From assembly GCA_963772935.1 (NCBI GenBank), contig CAVYZK010000004.1, positions 62,001-126,000 on the forward strand: a DNA stretch of 64,000 bases, in the 5' to 3' direction. A program made the position numbers and the translations under genes. This DNA comes from JANNNF01 sp963772935. Lineage in GTDB: Bacteria; Pseudomonadota; Alphaproteobacteria; Rhodobacterales; Rhodobacteraceae. Within the stretch, counting starts at the first letter, position 1; each line of letters starts with the position of its first letter. A model generated the notes under the pieces. It worked only from the letters and a program-made list of their open reading frames with translations, did not search any database and had not been told where the DNA came from. Below, in pieces: positions 1 to 8,770 of the stretch.

Positions 1-304
1 TCTTCAGCCCGAACCCCATGTTTTCTGCCACCGTCATGTGCGGGTACAGCGCATAGGTCTGAAACACCATCGCCACCCCCCGCTCACTCGGGTCAGCCTT
101 GGTCACATCCCGCGCGCCGATGTGGATGGCCCCTTGGCTGGTTTCCTCCAGCCCCGCCACCATCCGCAGCAAGGTGGATTTGCCGCAACCGGATGGGCCG
201 ACAAAGACGCAGAACTCGCCATCGGTGATGTCCAGACTGACCCCATGGATCACCTGCACATCGCCGTAGCGTTTGACCACATTGTTCAGTGTGACACCTG
301 ACAT
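1..304 (-). CDS. Sugar ABC transporter ATP-binding protein, UgpC/MalK type (N-terminal part)
   Basis: The first 101 residues are in the window and the gene runs off the left edge. The protein should be the cytoplasmic ATPase energising a sugar importer. Visible motifs are the Walker A GPSGCGKST near residue 36 and the Q-loop region VFQTYALYPHMTV near residue 80, both typical of the MalK/UgpC group. The signature motif, Walker B and the regulatory C-terminus are outside the window. The ATG at 304 is preceded by GGGGAGG at a good distance. It lies 16 bp downstream of the IclR gene on the same strand, so the two are probably co-transcribed. It is the obvious partner of the binding protein and permeases encoded divergently from 1211 onward. 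Confidence 0.9.
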   Translation of the reverse strand, partial: MSGVTLNNVVKRYGDVQVIHGVSLDITDGEFCVFVGPSGCGKSTLLRMVAGLEETSQGAIHIGARDVTKADPSERGVAMVFQTYALYPHMTVAENMGFGLK

Positions 305-320
305 AAGGCTTCCTCCCCTA

Positions 321-1107
321 TCAATTCTGTTCTGGAAAACGCCAGCTTTCCGCTGCCGCTGCGATCTGCGCCGCAATGTCCTTGATCCGCCCGGCCCCTG
401 CCTCCAGCGCCGCCAGCGTGGTCAGCGCGGTGGTCGAGGTTACGGACAGCGCCCCCACCACACGGCCCGTGCGCGACAGAATCGGCACCGCACAGCAGAT
501 GATGCCGCGCTCATGCTCCTCGCGGTCAAAGGCATAGCCACACGCGCGAATCACCAAAAGCTCGGCCCGCAATTCCTGCGCCGACCCCAAAGTATGCTCG
601 GTGTGGCGGTGAAACGATTGCCGGTCCAAGGCGCGCGACAGGTCTTCTTCGGGCAGGAAGGCCAGCATCGCCTTGCCCACCCCGGTGCAATAGGCAGGCC
701 CCACCTTGCCCGCCTGCGCAAACATCGTCACCGGGCGGGTGGCATGGCGTTTGTCCACATACAGAACCTGCCCCAAATCCAGTTGCGCCAGATGAATCGT
801 CTCGCCGGTTTCTGCTGCCAATTCATCAATATAGGGCCGCGCAATCGGGGCGAGCGACGCCTGCGCCCAGGCCGCATGGGCCAGCCGCACCAGCCGCACC
901 CCAAGGCTGTAGGTGCCCCGGTCCGCGTCATAACGACAGCATCCCCTGATGCGTCAGCGTCTGCAAAAACCGGTACAGCGTGGCCTTGGGATAGGCGCTT
1001 TGCGCCAGCAAATCGGTGAACCGCACGGGTGCGCCGACCGCTGCCACCATGTCCAGCACATCCAGCGCCTTGCCCACCGTGCCGTCTGCGTGTCCTTCCG
1101 CGCCCAT
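321..1107 (-). pseudogene. IclR-family transcriptional regulator, interrupted by a +1 frameshift
   Basis: An N-terminal winged helix-turn-helix (TVGKALDVLDMVAAVG through YRFLQTLTHQGML) and a C-terminal IclR effector-binding domain (FAQAGKVGPAYCTGVGKAMLAFL, REEHERGIICCAVPIL) are both well preserved but in different frames. The break is at 931-933: removing one T from TCGTTATGAC (minus strand) joins GMLS directly to YDADRGTYSLGVRL, the expected IclR linker. The ATG at 1107 has AAAGGGAG at ideal spacing; an in-frame ATG at 1155 is possible but lacks a Shine-Dalgarno. The gene is divergent from the galactoside operon and is its likely repressor or activator, responding to a sugar or sugar acid. 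A single extra base in an otherwise intact gene suggests sequence error as much as true inactivation. Confidence 0.85.
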
Positions 1108-1177
1108 TGCCGCTCCCTTTGCGTCCTTGTTGACAGCCTTAACAATAGCGGACATAGTTTTCAATATTCAAGACTAA

Positions 1178-1194
1178 GTTTCACATAATGGAAC
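1178..1194. promoter_or_regulatory. Candidate IclR-type operator
   Basis: GTTTCACATAATGGAAC is an imperfect inverted repeat (GTTYCA-N5-TGRAAC). It lies in the only intergenic gap between the divergent IclR gene and the binding-protein gene, just upstream of the latter's GGGAGG ribosome site. The position suits repressor binding by the neighbouring IclR protein. This is inference from position and symmetry only. Confidence 0.35.
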
Positions 1195-1210
1195 CAAACG
1201 GGAGGAAACC

Positions 1211-2440
1211 ATGGTCCATACCAAGACAGGCGCAGCCGCGTTCGTCGCAGGCTTGCTGCTGGCAAGCACGGCGATGTCGCAAACGCGCACGCTGACCTAC
1301 TTCGCCGATTTCGACGCAGGCCCCTTGGCCGCGTTTGAAACCCTGATCGCGGATTTTGAGGCCGCGAACCCCGACATCGACGTGGTGCTGCAAAACTTCG
1401 ACCACGAAGGCTACAAGACCGCGATCCGCAACTTCCTGACCACCGACAGCCCGGACCTTGCCAACTGGTACGCGGGCAACCGCATGGCCCCCTTCGTCGC
1501 CGCGGGCCAGTTTGTGGACGTGTCCGATGTGTGGGAGGCCAATGGCCTGAGCGACAGTCTGGCCGCGTCCAAGGCGTCGATGACCATCGACGGCAAACAG
1601 TGGGGCGTGCCCTATACCTATTACCAGTGGGGCATCTATTTCAACAAAGACGCCTACAAGGCGGCTGGCGTTGAAGTGCCGACCACCTGGGCTGGCTTTG
1701 TCGAAAACTGCCCCAAGTTTCAGGCGGCTGGCATCGACTGCCTGACCACCGGCACGTCGGCCCTGTGGCCCGGCGCAGGCATCTTCGACTACATCAACAT
1801 GCGCACCAACGGGTATGAGTTCCACATGGACCTGACCGCTGGCAAAGTGGCATGGACCGATGACAAAGTTCGCGCCGCCTTTGCCGAACTGGGCAAGGTT
1901 CAGCCCTATATCACCGCCAACCATGCCGCCATCGACTGGCAGGATGCGGCGGCGCTGATGGTGCAGGGCAAGGCTGCCAACTATGTGATGGGCAACTTTG
2001 CGGTGGACGTGTTCAAGAAGGGCGGCATGACGAATGACACCCTCGGGTTCATGGCCTTCCCGGAAATCACCCCCGGTATCCCGCGCGCCGAAGAAGCCCC
2101 GACCGATACCATCCACATCACCGCAGGGGCCAAGAACGTGGCCGATGCCAAGACGTTCCTCGCCTATGTGGCCGATGCCGCCGTGCAGACCAAACTGAAC
2201 GCGACCTTGGGCCAACTGCCGACCAACAAGAACGCCACCGTCCCGCAGGACGACCCGTTCCTGGTGGCCGGGTTTGAAACCGTGTCCACCGCCTATGCTC
2301 TGGCACAGTTCTTCGACCGTGACGCGCCAGCCGAAATGGCCAAGGCCGGCATGGAAGGCTTTCAGGAGTTCATGGTGAAACCCGACCGTCTGGACGCCAT
2401 TCTGGAGCGTCTCGAAAAAGTCCGCGCCAAGGCCTACTGA
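1211..2440 (+). CDS. Sugar ABC transporter extracellular solute-binding protein (family 1)
   Basis: A 409-residue protein that should capture a sugar in the periplasm and deliver it to the MalFG-type permeases encoded just downstream. It has a Sec signal peptide (basic start, hydrophobic AAAFVAGLLLASTAMS, likely cut near residue 23). The mature part has the usual family-1 layout, including WGVPYTYYQWGIYFNKDAYKAAGV. The ATG at 1211 follows GGGAGGAAACC. It is the first gene of the operon, and a 38-bp palindrome follows its stop, a common arrangement for over-producing the binding protein relative to the permeases. Co-encoded alpha- and beta-galactosidases suggest the ligand is a galactose-containing oligosaccharide (inference). 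Confidence 0.93.
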   Translation: MVHTKTGAAAFVAGLLLASTAMSQTRTLTYFADFDAGPLAAFETLIADFEAANPDIDVVLQNFDHEGYKTAIRNFLTTDSPDLANWYAGNRMAPFVAAGQFVDVSDVWEANGLSDSLAASKASMTIDGKQWGVPYTYYQWGIYFNKDAYKAAGVEVPTTWAGFVENCPKFQAAGIDCLTTGTSALWPGAGIFDYINMRTNGYEFHMDLTAGKVAWTDDKVRAAFAELGKVQPYITANHAAIDWQDAAALMVQGKAANYVMGNFAVDVFKKGGMTNDTLGFMAFPEITPGIPRAEEAPTDTIHITAGAKNVADAKTFLAYVADAAVQTKLNATLGQLPTNKNATVPQDDPFLVAGFETVSTAYALAQFFDRDAPAEMAKAGMEGFQEFMVKPDRLDAILERLEKVRAKAY

Positions 2441-2450
2441 CCGCGTGACG

Positions 2451-2488
2451 CCGTGGGCGGGCAACGATTAATCGTTGCCCGCCCACGG
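2451..2488. repeat. Perfect 38-bp palindrome between binding-protein and permease genes
   Basis: Positions 2451-2469 are the exact reverse complement of 2470-2488, centred on ATTAAT. The transcript can fold into a very long GC-rich hairpin ten bases after the binding-protein stop codon. No U-run follows (CCCCCTCGCCCC), so it is not a classic intrinsic terminator. Such hairpins at the same place in other sugar ABC operons protect the upstream message from 3' exonucleases and attenuate downstream expression. Confidence 0.9.
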
Positions 2489-2554
2489 CCCCCTCGCCCC
2501 AAGGGTCGCATCCTTGGGGCAACTGCATCCCCTTTGCACATCTGAGGCTTGCCC

Positions 2555-3446
2555 ATGATCGCCTATTGGAAATCCAACCAGCGCAGCCTTGCGCCGTGGC
2601 TGTTTCTGGCCCCCGGCATGGCGATGTTCATGATCTATGTGATCATCCCGATTTTCCAATCCATGTGGCTGTCGTTCTACGACTGGGATGGCTTGGGCGC
2701 GAAAACATGGATCGGCACCGCCAACTATGTCGAGCTGTTTGACGACGAGGCCTTCACCACCTCGCTGTGGAACAACGTGATCTGGCTGGCGCTGTTCCTG
2801 CTGGCCGTGCCCATCGGCCTGCTGATGGCGATCTTCCTGAACCAGACGGTGCGGGGCATCCGCATCTACAAATCGCTTGTTCTTCTTTCCCTTCGTGATT
2901 TCAGCCAAGTCGTCGTCGGCCTGATGTTCGCGTGGTTCTATGCGCCGAACTTTGGCCTGCTGTATCAGTTGACGGAATTCTTGTCGGGCACCGGCATCGC
3001 CGTGCTGGCGGATGAAACCTACGTCAACTACGGCATCATCGCCGCGGGCCTCTGGCCGCAGATCGCCTATGTGATGATCCTGTATCTGACCGGCCTGAAC
3101 AACGTGGCCCCGGATCAGATCGAGGCCGCACGGCTGGACGGGGCCACGCGGCTGGAAGATGCTGTGGTACGTCATCATCCCGCAACTTCGCCCGGCCACC
3201 TTCATTGCAGTCGTCGTCACCATCATCGGCGCGCTGCGGTCGTTTGACCTTGTGTCGATCATGACGGCGGGTGGCCCCTATGGGTCGTCCCGGGTGCTGT
3301 CCTACTACATGTATGAACAAGCGCTGTCGGAATACGGCTACCGCATGGGATACGGGGCTGCCATCGCCGTGGTGCTGTTCGGCATCATGATGATTTTCAT
3401 CTCGGGCTTCATCTGGAAGATGTGGCGCGACGAGACGGAGCGTTAA
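2555..3446 (+). pseudogene. Sugar ABC transporter permease, MalF/UgpA type, with indels
   Basis: Inner-membrane permease of the galactoside importer, about 296 residues once repaired. The N-terminal part (APWLFLAPGMAMFMIYVIIPIFQSMWLSFYDW) and the last third (YVIIPQLRPATFIAVVVTIIGALRSFDL) are in different frames; dropping one C near 3150 restores the EAA loop EAARLDGATRWKMLWYVIIPQL. A second, self-compensating shift lies between about 2878 and 2906: the frame reads SLVLLSLRDFSQ where the adjacent frame gives the expected SLFFFPFVIS. Start ATG 2555 has GAGG upstream. It sits 3 bp before the MalG-type gene. Two independent indels in one conserved gene favour sequence error over decay. Confidence 0.85.
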
Positions 3447-3449
3447 TCC

Positions 3450-4295
3450 ATGTTTCCCCGCCCCATCGAGCAAACCTCGCCCGCCACGCAGATCATGTAC
3501 AAGGTCGCGCTGCCGATTGCGCTGATCATCTGGCTGTTCCCATTGCTGGGGGTGGCACTCACCTCACTGCGCCCGGCATCCGACCTCGCGCAGGGCAACT
3601 ACTTTGGCATGCCCAGCTATATCGCGTTTGAAAACTACGCCGATGTGTTCCGCAAATCGGCGATCGGGCAGTATATCCTGAACTCGTTCAAGCTGACGAT
3701 CCCGGTGGTCATCGGCGTGGTGGCGCTGTCGACGATGACCGGCTTCGCGCTTGGTATCTACAAATTCCGCTACAACATGGTGGTGTTCTTCATCTTCGTG
3801 GCGGGCAATTTCGTGCCGTTTCAGATCCTGATGGTCCCCGTCCGCGACATGACGGTGAACCTCGGGCTGATCAACACGACCACCGGCCTTGGCCTGTTTC
3901 ACATCGCGTTCCAGACCGGGTTCTGCACCCTGTTCATGCGCAATTTCATCAAGGCGATGCCGTTTGAACTGGTCGAGGCGGCGAGGGTGGAAGGTATCAG
4001 CGAGATCAAGATTTTCTGGTATATCGTCGTGCCGCTGATGCGCCCGGCGATTGCCGCGCTGTCGGTGCTGGTGTTCACCTTTGTGTGGAATGAATATTTC
4101 TGGGCCACGGTGCTGACCACCTCGGCCAGCATCCAGCCAGTGACGGCTGGTCTGAATTCGCTGAATGGCCAATGGATTGCCCAGTGGCATCTGGTATCCG
4201 CCGGGTCGATCATCGCGGCGCTGCCGCCGGTGCTGATGTTTTTCCTCATGCAAAAGCATTTCATCGCAGGCCTGACCTTGGGAGCCGTGAAGTAA
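3450..4295 (+). CDS. Sugar ABC transporter permease, MalG type
   Basis: A 281-residue inner-membrane protein with six predicted hydrophobic segments and the cytoplasmic EAA loop (EAARVEGISEIKIFWYIVVPLMRP, near residue 190) that contacts the ATPase. It is the second permease subunit of the importer whose other parts are encoded at 1-304, 1211 and 2555. The frame is intact. Its TAA stop shares one base with the ATG of the alpha-galactosidase (TAATG at 4293-4297), so translation of the two is coupled. Confidence 0.93.
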   Translation: MFPRPIEQTSPATQIMYKVALPIALIIWLFPLLGVALTSLRPASDLAQGNYFGMPSYIAFENYADVFRKSAIGQYILNSFKLTIPVVIGVVALSTMTGFALGIYKFRYNMVVFFIFVAGNFVPFQILMVPVRDMTVNLGLINTTTGLGLFHIAFQTGFCTLFMRNFIKAMPFELVEAARVEGISEIKIFWYIVVPLMRPAIAALSVLVFTFVWNEYFWATVLTTSASIQPVTAGLNSLNGQWIAQWHLVSAGSIIAALPPVLMFFLMQKHFIAGLTLGAVK

Positions 4296-6358
4296 TGCAG
4301 TGGCGAGTCGATACGGACGCGCAGACCCTTGCCCTGACCACGGCGGGGGGCATTCCCGAGGTGATTTATTGGGGGCCGCGCCTGCCTGACGGTGAGGATC
4401 TGGCCCAGCTTGCCGCCAGCCACCGTGACGACGTGACGGGGGGGATGATGGACGAAAACTCCGCCCTGTCGCTGTGTCCCACGCTGGGACAGGCCTTTCA
4501 GGGTCAGCCGGGGCTGGTGGTCTCGGCGGCGGATGGCACGCCGTTGCTGCCGGTGTTCCGGTTCAGTCATGGTGAAGGATCCCTTAACCATCTTTCGCTG
4601 GTGTCCAAGGCCGACGGTCTGACCCTGACCCACCACATCACCGCCCATGCAACGGGCGTTATGACCCTGCGGACAATGCTCGATTCCACCTCGCCGGTCC
4701 GCCTGCACTGGCTGGCCGCCCCGGTTCTACCTGCGCCCCAGTCGGGCCATATGATCGACGTTTCGGGCAAATGGACACGCGAGTTTCATCTGAACCATGT
4801 GGACTGGACCCCCGGCATCCGCCTGCGCGAATCCCGCACCGGGCGGTCGGGGCATGAACACCCGCCCTATCTAATTTTGGCCGAGGATGGCTGTACCAAT
4901 GCGCAAGGCACCGCGTTTGCCCTGCACTACGCTTGGTCGGGCGGGCACCGGATGGTGGCCGAGGAACTGCCCGATGGCCGCCGCCAGATACAGTTTGGCG
5001 GAGCAAGCGGGGCGGAAACCGCCCCCGGCATACGGTTTGAAACTGCCGATCTGATCGCCGCCGTATCCACCACTGGCCTGAACGGCATCGGCATCACGAT
5101 GCAGCGCGATACCCGTGACCGGATTGTGCAATGGCCAGACGCCGCCCGCCCACGCCCGGTGCATTACAACTGTTGGGAGGCGGTCTATTTCCGCCACGAT
5201 CTGGCCGAGTTGTCCGAGATCGCCACTAAAGCGGCCGCCCTTGGGGCCGAGCGGTTCGTGCTGGACGATGGCTGGTTCGGGCGGCGTGACAATGACACGT
5301 CCAGCCTTGGGGACTGGACCATCGACCGCCGCAAATGGCCCGACGGGTTGCACCCGCTGATCGCGCATGTCCACAGCCTTGGCATGAGTTTTGGCCTGTG
5401 GTTTGAACCCGAAATGGTCAACCCGGACAGTGACCTTAACCGCGCCCACCCCGATTGGCGCTTGGGGCCTGCGGATCAGGTGATGGGGCGCAAGCAATGG
5501 GTGCTGGATCTGTCGCGCGCCGATGTGCGCGACAATCTGTTCGCGCAAGTATCTGACATTCTGACCGAATACCCCATCGACTATATCAAGTGGGATCATA
5601 ACCGCCTGCTGCCCGTGGTGGATGCCGCCCAGACCCGTGGGATTTATGACCTGCTGGACCGCCTGCGCGCCGCCCACCCTTCGGTGGAAATCGAAAGCTG
5701 TGCGTCGGGCGGGGGCCGCATCGACGCGGGCATCCTTGCCCGCACCCACCGGGTCTGGCTGTCTGACAGCAACGACGCGTTGGAGCGGTTGCGGATGCAA
5801 GCTGACGCCGCCCTGTTCCTGCCCGCCTGCGTGGCTGGCAGCCACGTAGGCCCGCGTCATTGCCATACCTCGGGCCGGGATTTGCCGATGGCGTTCCGGG
5901 CTTGGGTCGCAGCACAGCGGCACATGGGGTTCGAGATGGACCTGCGTGAATTGACGGAAACCGAGGCTGCAACCCTGCGCGATGTCACCACTTGGTGGCG
6001 GGAAAACCGGGGTTGGATGTTGGCGGGCGACATTCACCGTGTGGATGCCGCCGACCCTGCGGTGATTGCCGAGGTTCAGATTGCCAACGACGGCGACAGG
6101 TTCGTGCTGTTCGCGGGGCAATCCGTCACCAGCACACAAATCCTGCCGCGCCCCCTGCGGCTGACCGGGCTGGACCCGGATGCGCGCTACCGTGTCACCC
6201 TGCGCAATCCGGGCGATGCTGCGCGGCATTCGCGGGGGCCGAATGCGCTGAAGGACGGGCCGCTGATCCTGACGGGGCGTGCGTTGATGACCGCCGGATT
6301 GCGCCTGCCTGCGGCCTGGCCCGCGACGATGTGGGTGGTGGAGGGGGCGCGTGTCTGA
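4295..6358 (+). CDS. Alpha-galactosidase, glycoside hydrolase family 36
   Basis: A 687-residue retaining alpha-galactosidase, expected to act in the cytoplasm since no signal peptide is present. The layout is a GH36 N-terminal beta-sandwich, then the catalytic barrel with VLDDGWFGRRDNDTSSLGDW, WFEPEMVNPDSDL, DYIKWDHNR (nucleophile Asp434) and VWLSDSND (acid/base Asp491), then a C-terminal beta domain. All active-site motifs of the family are present and the frame is intact. The start at 4295 overlaps the permease stop. It releases galactose from melibiose- or raffinose-type sugars brought in by the neighbouring ABC importer, and the products feed DgoK/DgoA downstream. Confidence 0.95.
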   Translation: MQWRVDTDAQTLALTTAGGIPEVIYWGPRLPDGEDLAQLAASHRDDVTGGMMDENSALSLCPTLGQAFQGQPGLVVSAADGTPLLPVFRFSHGEGSLNHLSLVSKADGLTLTHHITAHATGVMTLRTMLDSTSPVRLHWLAAPVLPAPQSGHMIDVSGKWTREFHLNHVDWTPGIRLRESRTGRSGHEHPPYLILAEDGCTNAQGTAFALHYAWSGGHRMVAEELPDGRRQIQFGGASGAETAPGIRFETADLIAAVSTTGLNGIGITMQRDTRDRIVQWPDAARPRPVHYNCWEAVYFRHDLAELSEIATKAAALGAERFVLDDGWFGRRDNDTSSLGDWTIDRRKWPDGLHPLIAHVHSLGMSFGLWFEPEMVNPDSDLNRAHPDWRLGPADQVMGRKQWVLDLSRADVRDNLFAQVSDILTEYPIDYIKWDHNRLLPVVDAAQTRGIYDLLDRLRAAHPSVEIESCASGGGRIDAGILARTHRVWLSDSNDALERLRMQADAALFLPACVAGSHVGPRHCHTSGRDLPMAFRAWVAAQRHMGFEMDLRELTETEAATLRDVTTWWRENRGWMLAGDIHRVDAADPAVIAEVQIANDGDRFVLFAGQSVTSTQILPRPLRLTGLDPDARYRVTLRNPGDAARHSRGPNALKDGPLILTGRALMTAGLRLPAAWPATMWVVEGARV

Positions 6359-6403
6359 CATATCCGTTGCCGGACCAAGGGTTGAAAAGCAGACGAGGGC
6401 GCT

Positions 6404-7312
6404 ATGACCGGGCAGAAAACCGACTGGATCGCGGTGGATTGGGGCACCTCCAACCTGCGGGCGTGGGCTATCGGGGCCGAAGGGGTTCTGGCCGAGGCTG
6501 TGTCGGACGATGGCATGGGCAAACTTTCGCGCGACGGGTTTGAACCCGCGCTGATCAGGTTGATTGGCGGCTGGCTGGGGGCGGGGGTTACGCCCGTTAT
6601 CGCCTGCGGCATGGTCGGCAGCCGTCAGGGCTGGTTCGAGGCCCCCTATCGCACCACGCCCTGCGCGCCGCTGGAACAGGGCGGGCTGGTCACGGTGCCG
6701 ACCGCCGACCCGCGCATCCGGGTGATGATCGCCCCCGGATTGCGGCAGATGACCCCGGCTGATGTGATGCGCGGCGAGGAAACGCAGATTGCAGGCGCGC
6801 TGGCGCTGACCCCCGGCTTTGACGGCGTGCTGTGCCTGCCCGGCACCCACACCAAATGGGCGCATGTCTCGGCGGGCGAGGTGGTCAGCTTTCAGACCTA
6901 TATGACCGGTGAGATGTTTGCCCTGCTGTCCGAACACTCGGTGTTGCGGCATGGTATGGTTGGGGCGGGCTGGGACGAGGCGGCCTTTGACGGCGGTTTG
7001 TCGGATGCCCTGTCGCGGCCCGAACGGCTGGCGGCCTATCTGTTTTCGCTGCGCGCCGAGGGGTTGATTGCCGGTCTTGCCGCCCCTGCCGCCCGCGCGC
7101 GGTTGTCGGGCCTGCTGATCGGCTGCGAACTGGCGGCCGCGCGCCCCTATTGGCTGGGGCAGGCCGTGGGGATTGTAGGGGCAGATGGCATGTCTGCCGC
7201 CTACGCCCGCGCCCTGCGCACCCAAGGGGTGGAGGCAAAACTGCTGCCCGCCACCGACTGCACGCTTGCGGGGCTTGTCACGCTGTCCCGCCAAACCGAG
7301 GTTTCCCTATGA
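6404..7312 (+). CDS. dgoK: 2-dehydro-3-deoxygalactonokinase
   Basis: A 302-residue kinase that phosphorylates 2-keto-3-deoxy-galactonate to KDPGal, the fifth enzymatic step of the De Ley-Doudoroff pathway counting from the mutarotase. Family hallmarks are VDWGTSNLRAW (residues 11-21), GMVGSRQGW, LPGTHTKWA and the GEMFALLSEHSVL stretch. The length matches known DgoK proteins. It lies 45 bp after the alpha-galactosidase and overlaps dgoA by ATGA at 7309-7312, so kinase and aldolase are translationally coupled. Confidence 0.95.
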   Translation: MTGQKTDWIAVDWGTSNLRAWAIGAEGVLAEAVSDDGMGKLSRDGFEPALIRLIGGWLGAGVTPVIACGMVGSRQGWFEAPYRTTPCAPLEQGGLVTVPTADPRIRVMIAPGLRQMTPADVMRGEETQIAGALALTPGFDGVLCLPGTHTKWAHVSAGEVVSFQTYMTGEMFALLSEHSVLRHGMVGAGWDEAAFDGGLSDALSRPERLAAYLFSLRAEGLIAGLAAPAARARLSGLLIGCELAAARPYWLGQAVGIVGADGMSAAYARALRTQGVEAKLLPATDCTLAGLVTLSRQTEVSL

Positions 7313-7916
7313 CACATCGCCCCCTGATCGCCATTCTGCGCGGCATTTCCCCGGATGAGGCTGTCCCCGTGGCACGAGGCGCTGATCGCCGCTGGCATCA
7401 CCCGGATCGAGGTGCCGCTGAATTCGCCCGATCCGTTCGCGTCGATCGCCGCGATGGCGCAGGCGTTCGGCGATGTGGCCGAGATTGGCGCGGGCACGGT
7501 GCTGACGGTTGCGATGTGGGCGGGTGGCGGAGGCGGGCGGGCGGCTGATCGTGTCGCCCAACTGCGACCCCGAGGTGATCATGGCCACCAAGGCGCAGGG
7601 CATGGCGTCCTGGCCGGGGGTGATGACGCCGACCGAGTGCTTTGCCGCGCTGAAGGCTGGCGCGGATGGGTTGAAGATTTTCCCGGCCTCGCTGATCGGG
7701 CCGGATGGGGTGAAGGCCATTCGCGCGGTGTTGCCGAAGGGCTGTCAGGTCTATGCCGTCGGCGGCGCGGGGCCAGCGAACTTTGGTCAATGGATGGCGG
7801 CGGGGGCCGATGGGTTTGGCATCGGGACGGCGCTCTATACACCCGGCCTGACGGTGGCCGAGATTGCCACCCGGGCGGCGGCCATCGTTGCAGCCTATGA
7901 CGGGGCGGCAAAATGA
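7309..7916 (+). pseudogene. dgoA: 2-dehydro-3-deoxy-6-phosphogalactonate aldolase, frameshifted
   Basis: Class I aldolase that splits KDPGal into pyruvate and glyceraldehyde-3-phosphate. Three fragments in different frames align end to end with DgoA: PLIAILRGISPDEAVPVA, then EALIAAGITRIEVPLNSPDPF to EIGAGTVLT, then GRVAEAGGRLIVSPN through the Schiff-base region ALKAGADGLKIFPASL to the C-terminus. One extra base near 7374 and two missing bases between about 7508 and 7526 (in GCGATG and GGGCGGG) explain the breaks. Repairing them gives the E. coli spacing between GAGTVL and LIV. It overlaps dgoK and the lactonase gene by ATGA. Three indels beside intact neighbours suggest sequence errors. Confidence 0.88.
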
Positions 7917-8770
7917 TCCACGACCATCGTCCCTGCGATCTGGGCGAGGGGGTGCTCTGGCACCCGGTGCGCCAGCAGCTGTTCTGGTTCGACATTCTGA
8001 ACGGGCGGCTTTTGTCGGTGACAGACGCTGGCCCGCTGGTCTGGCAGTTTGACGAAATGGTGTCAGCGGCAGGCTGGATCAGCCGGGATGAATTGCTGAT
8101 CGCGTCGGAATCCGCGCTGTTCCGGTTTCATCTGGAAACGGGGGCCACAACGCCCGTCTGCGCGCTGGAGGCGGATAATCCTGCCACCCGCAGCAACGAT
8201 GGCCGCGCCGACCGGCAAGGCGGGTTCTGGATCGGCACCATGGGCAATCGTGGCGGTGATGATCCGGGCGCGGGGGCGATTTATCGCTGGTACAAGGGCG
8301 AGTTGCGCCAGCTTTTCAAGGGCGTGACCATCCCGAATGCGATCTGTTTTGCCCCGGATGGCACTTCCGCGTATTTCACCGACACTGCCAAAGGCGTGAT
8401 CCTGACTGTGGCGCTGACCGCAGATGGCTGGCCTACCGGCATGCCCGTACCCTTCCTCGACCTGACCGCGGAAGGCCTGCACCCCGATGGATCTGTCACC
8501 GACGCAGAGGGCAATGTGTGGAACGCGCAATGGGGGGCGGGGCGGGTGGCGTGTTACGCGCCGGATGGCCGTTTCCTGCGCGCGGTCAGCTTTGATGCCC
8601 CCCACACGTCCTGCCCGGCCTTTGGCGGGCCGGATATGACCACGCTTTTCGTCACCACGGCCCTGCAACACCTGGACGCCGCCGCCCGCACGGCCCACCC
8701 ACACTCGGGCAAACTGTTTGCCGCCGAGAACATCGCGCGCGGCCTTCCCGAACCACAGGTCATTCTATGA
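7913..8770 (+). CDS. SMP-30/gluconolactonase-family sugar lactonase (probable galactonolactonase)
   Basis: A 285-residue six-bladed propeller of the SMP-30/regucalcin family, which opens aldonolactones. Candidate metal ligands are Glu12 (GEGVLWHP), Asn142 (IPNAICFAPDG) and Asp192 (HPDGSVTD), with Arg93/Asn95 (TRSNDGRADRQGGFWIGTMG) for substrate. There is no signal peptide, so it is cytoplasmic. Flanked by dgoA and a beta-galactosidase with ATGA overlaps on both sides, it most plausibly hydrolyses galactono-1,4/1,5-lactone made by a galactose dehydrogenase. No dehydrogenase is encoded in this operon; a candidate is at 39112. Confidence 0.9.
   Translation: MIHDHRPCDLGEGVLWHPVRQQLFWFDILNGRLLSVTDAGPLVWQFDEMVSAAGWISRDELLIASESALFRFHLETGATTPVCALEADNPATRSNDGRADRQGGFWIGTMGNRGGDDPGAGAIYRWYKGELRQLFKGVTIPNAICFAPDGTSAYFTDTAKGVILTVALTADGWPTGMPVPFLDLTAEGLHPDGSVTDAEGNVWNAQWGAGRVACYAPDGRFLRAVSFDAPHTSCPAFGGPDMTTLFVTTALQHLDAAARTAHPHSGKLFAAENIARGLPEPQVIL

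Noticed and set aside
931..933. Programmed frameshift in the IclR gene
   Set aside because: There is no slippery heptamer or downstream hairpin, and many unrelated genes in the window carry similar single-base breaks.
2878..2906. Real sequence divergence in the MalF-type permease (SLVLLSLRDFSQ)
   Set aside because: The adjacent frame gives the expected membrane sequence FFFPFVIS, so a pair of compensating indels explains it better.
4871..7294. An 807-codon open frame on the minus strand across the GH36 and dgoK genes
   Set aside because: It is the mirror of high-GC codon bias in real plus-strand genes; the translation is Gly/Arg/His/Pro-rich and shows no domain.
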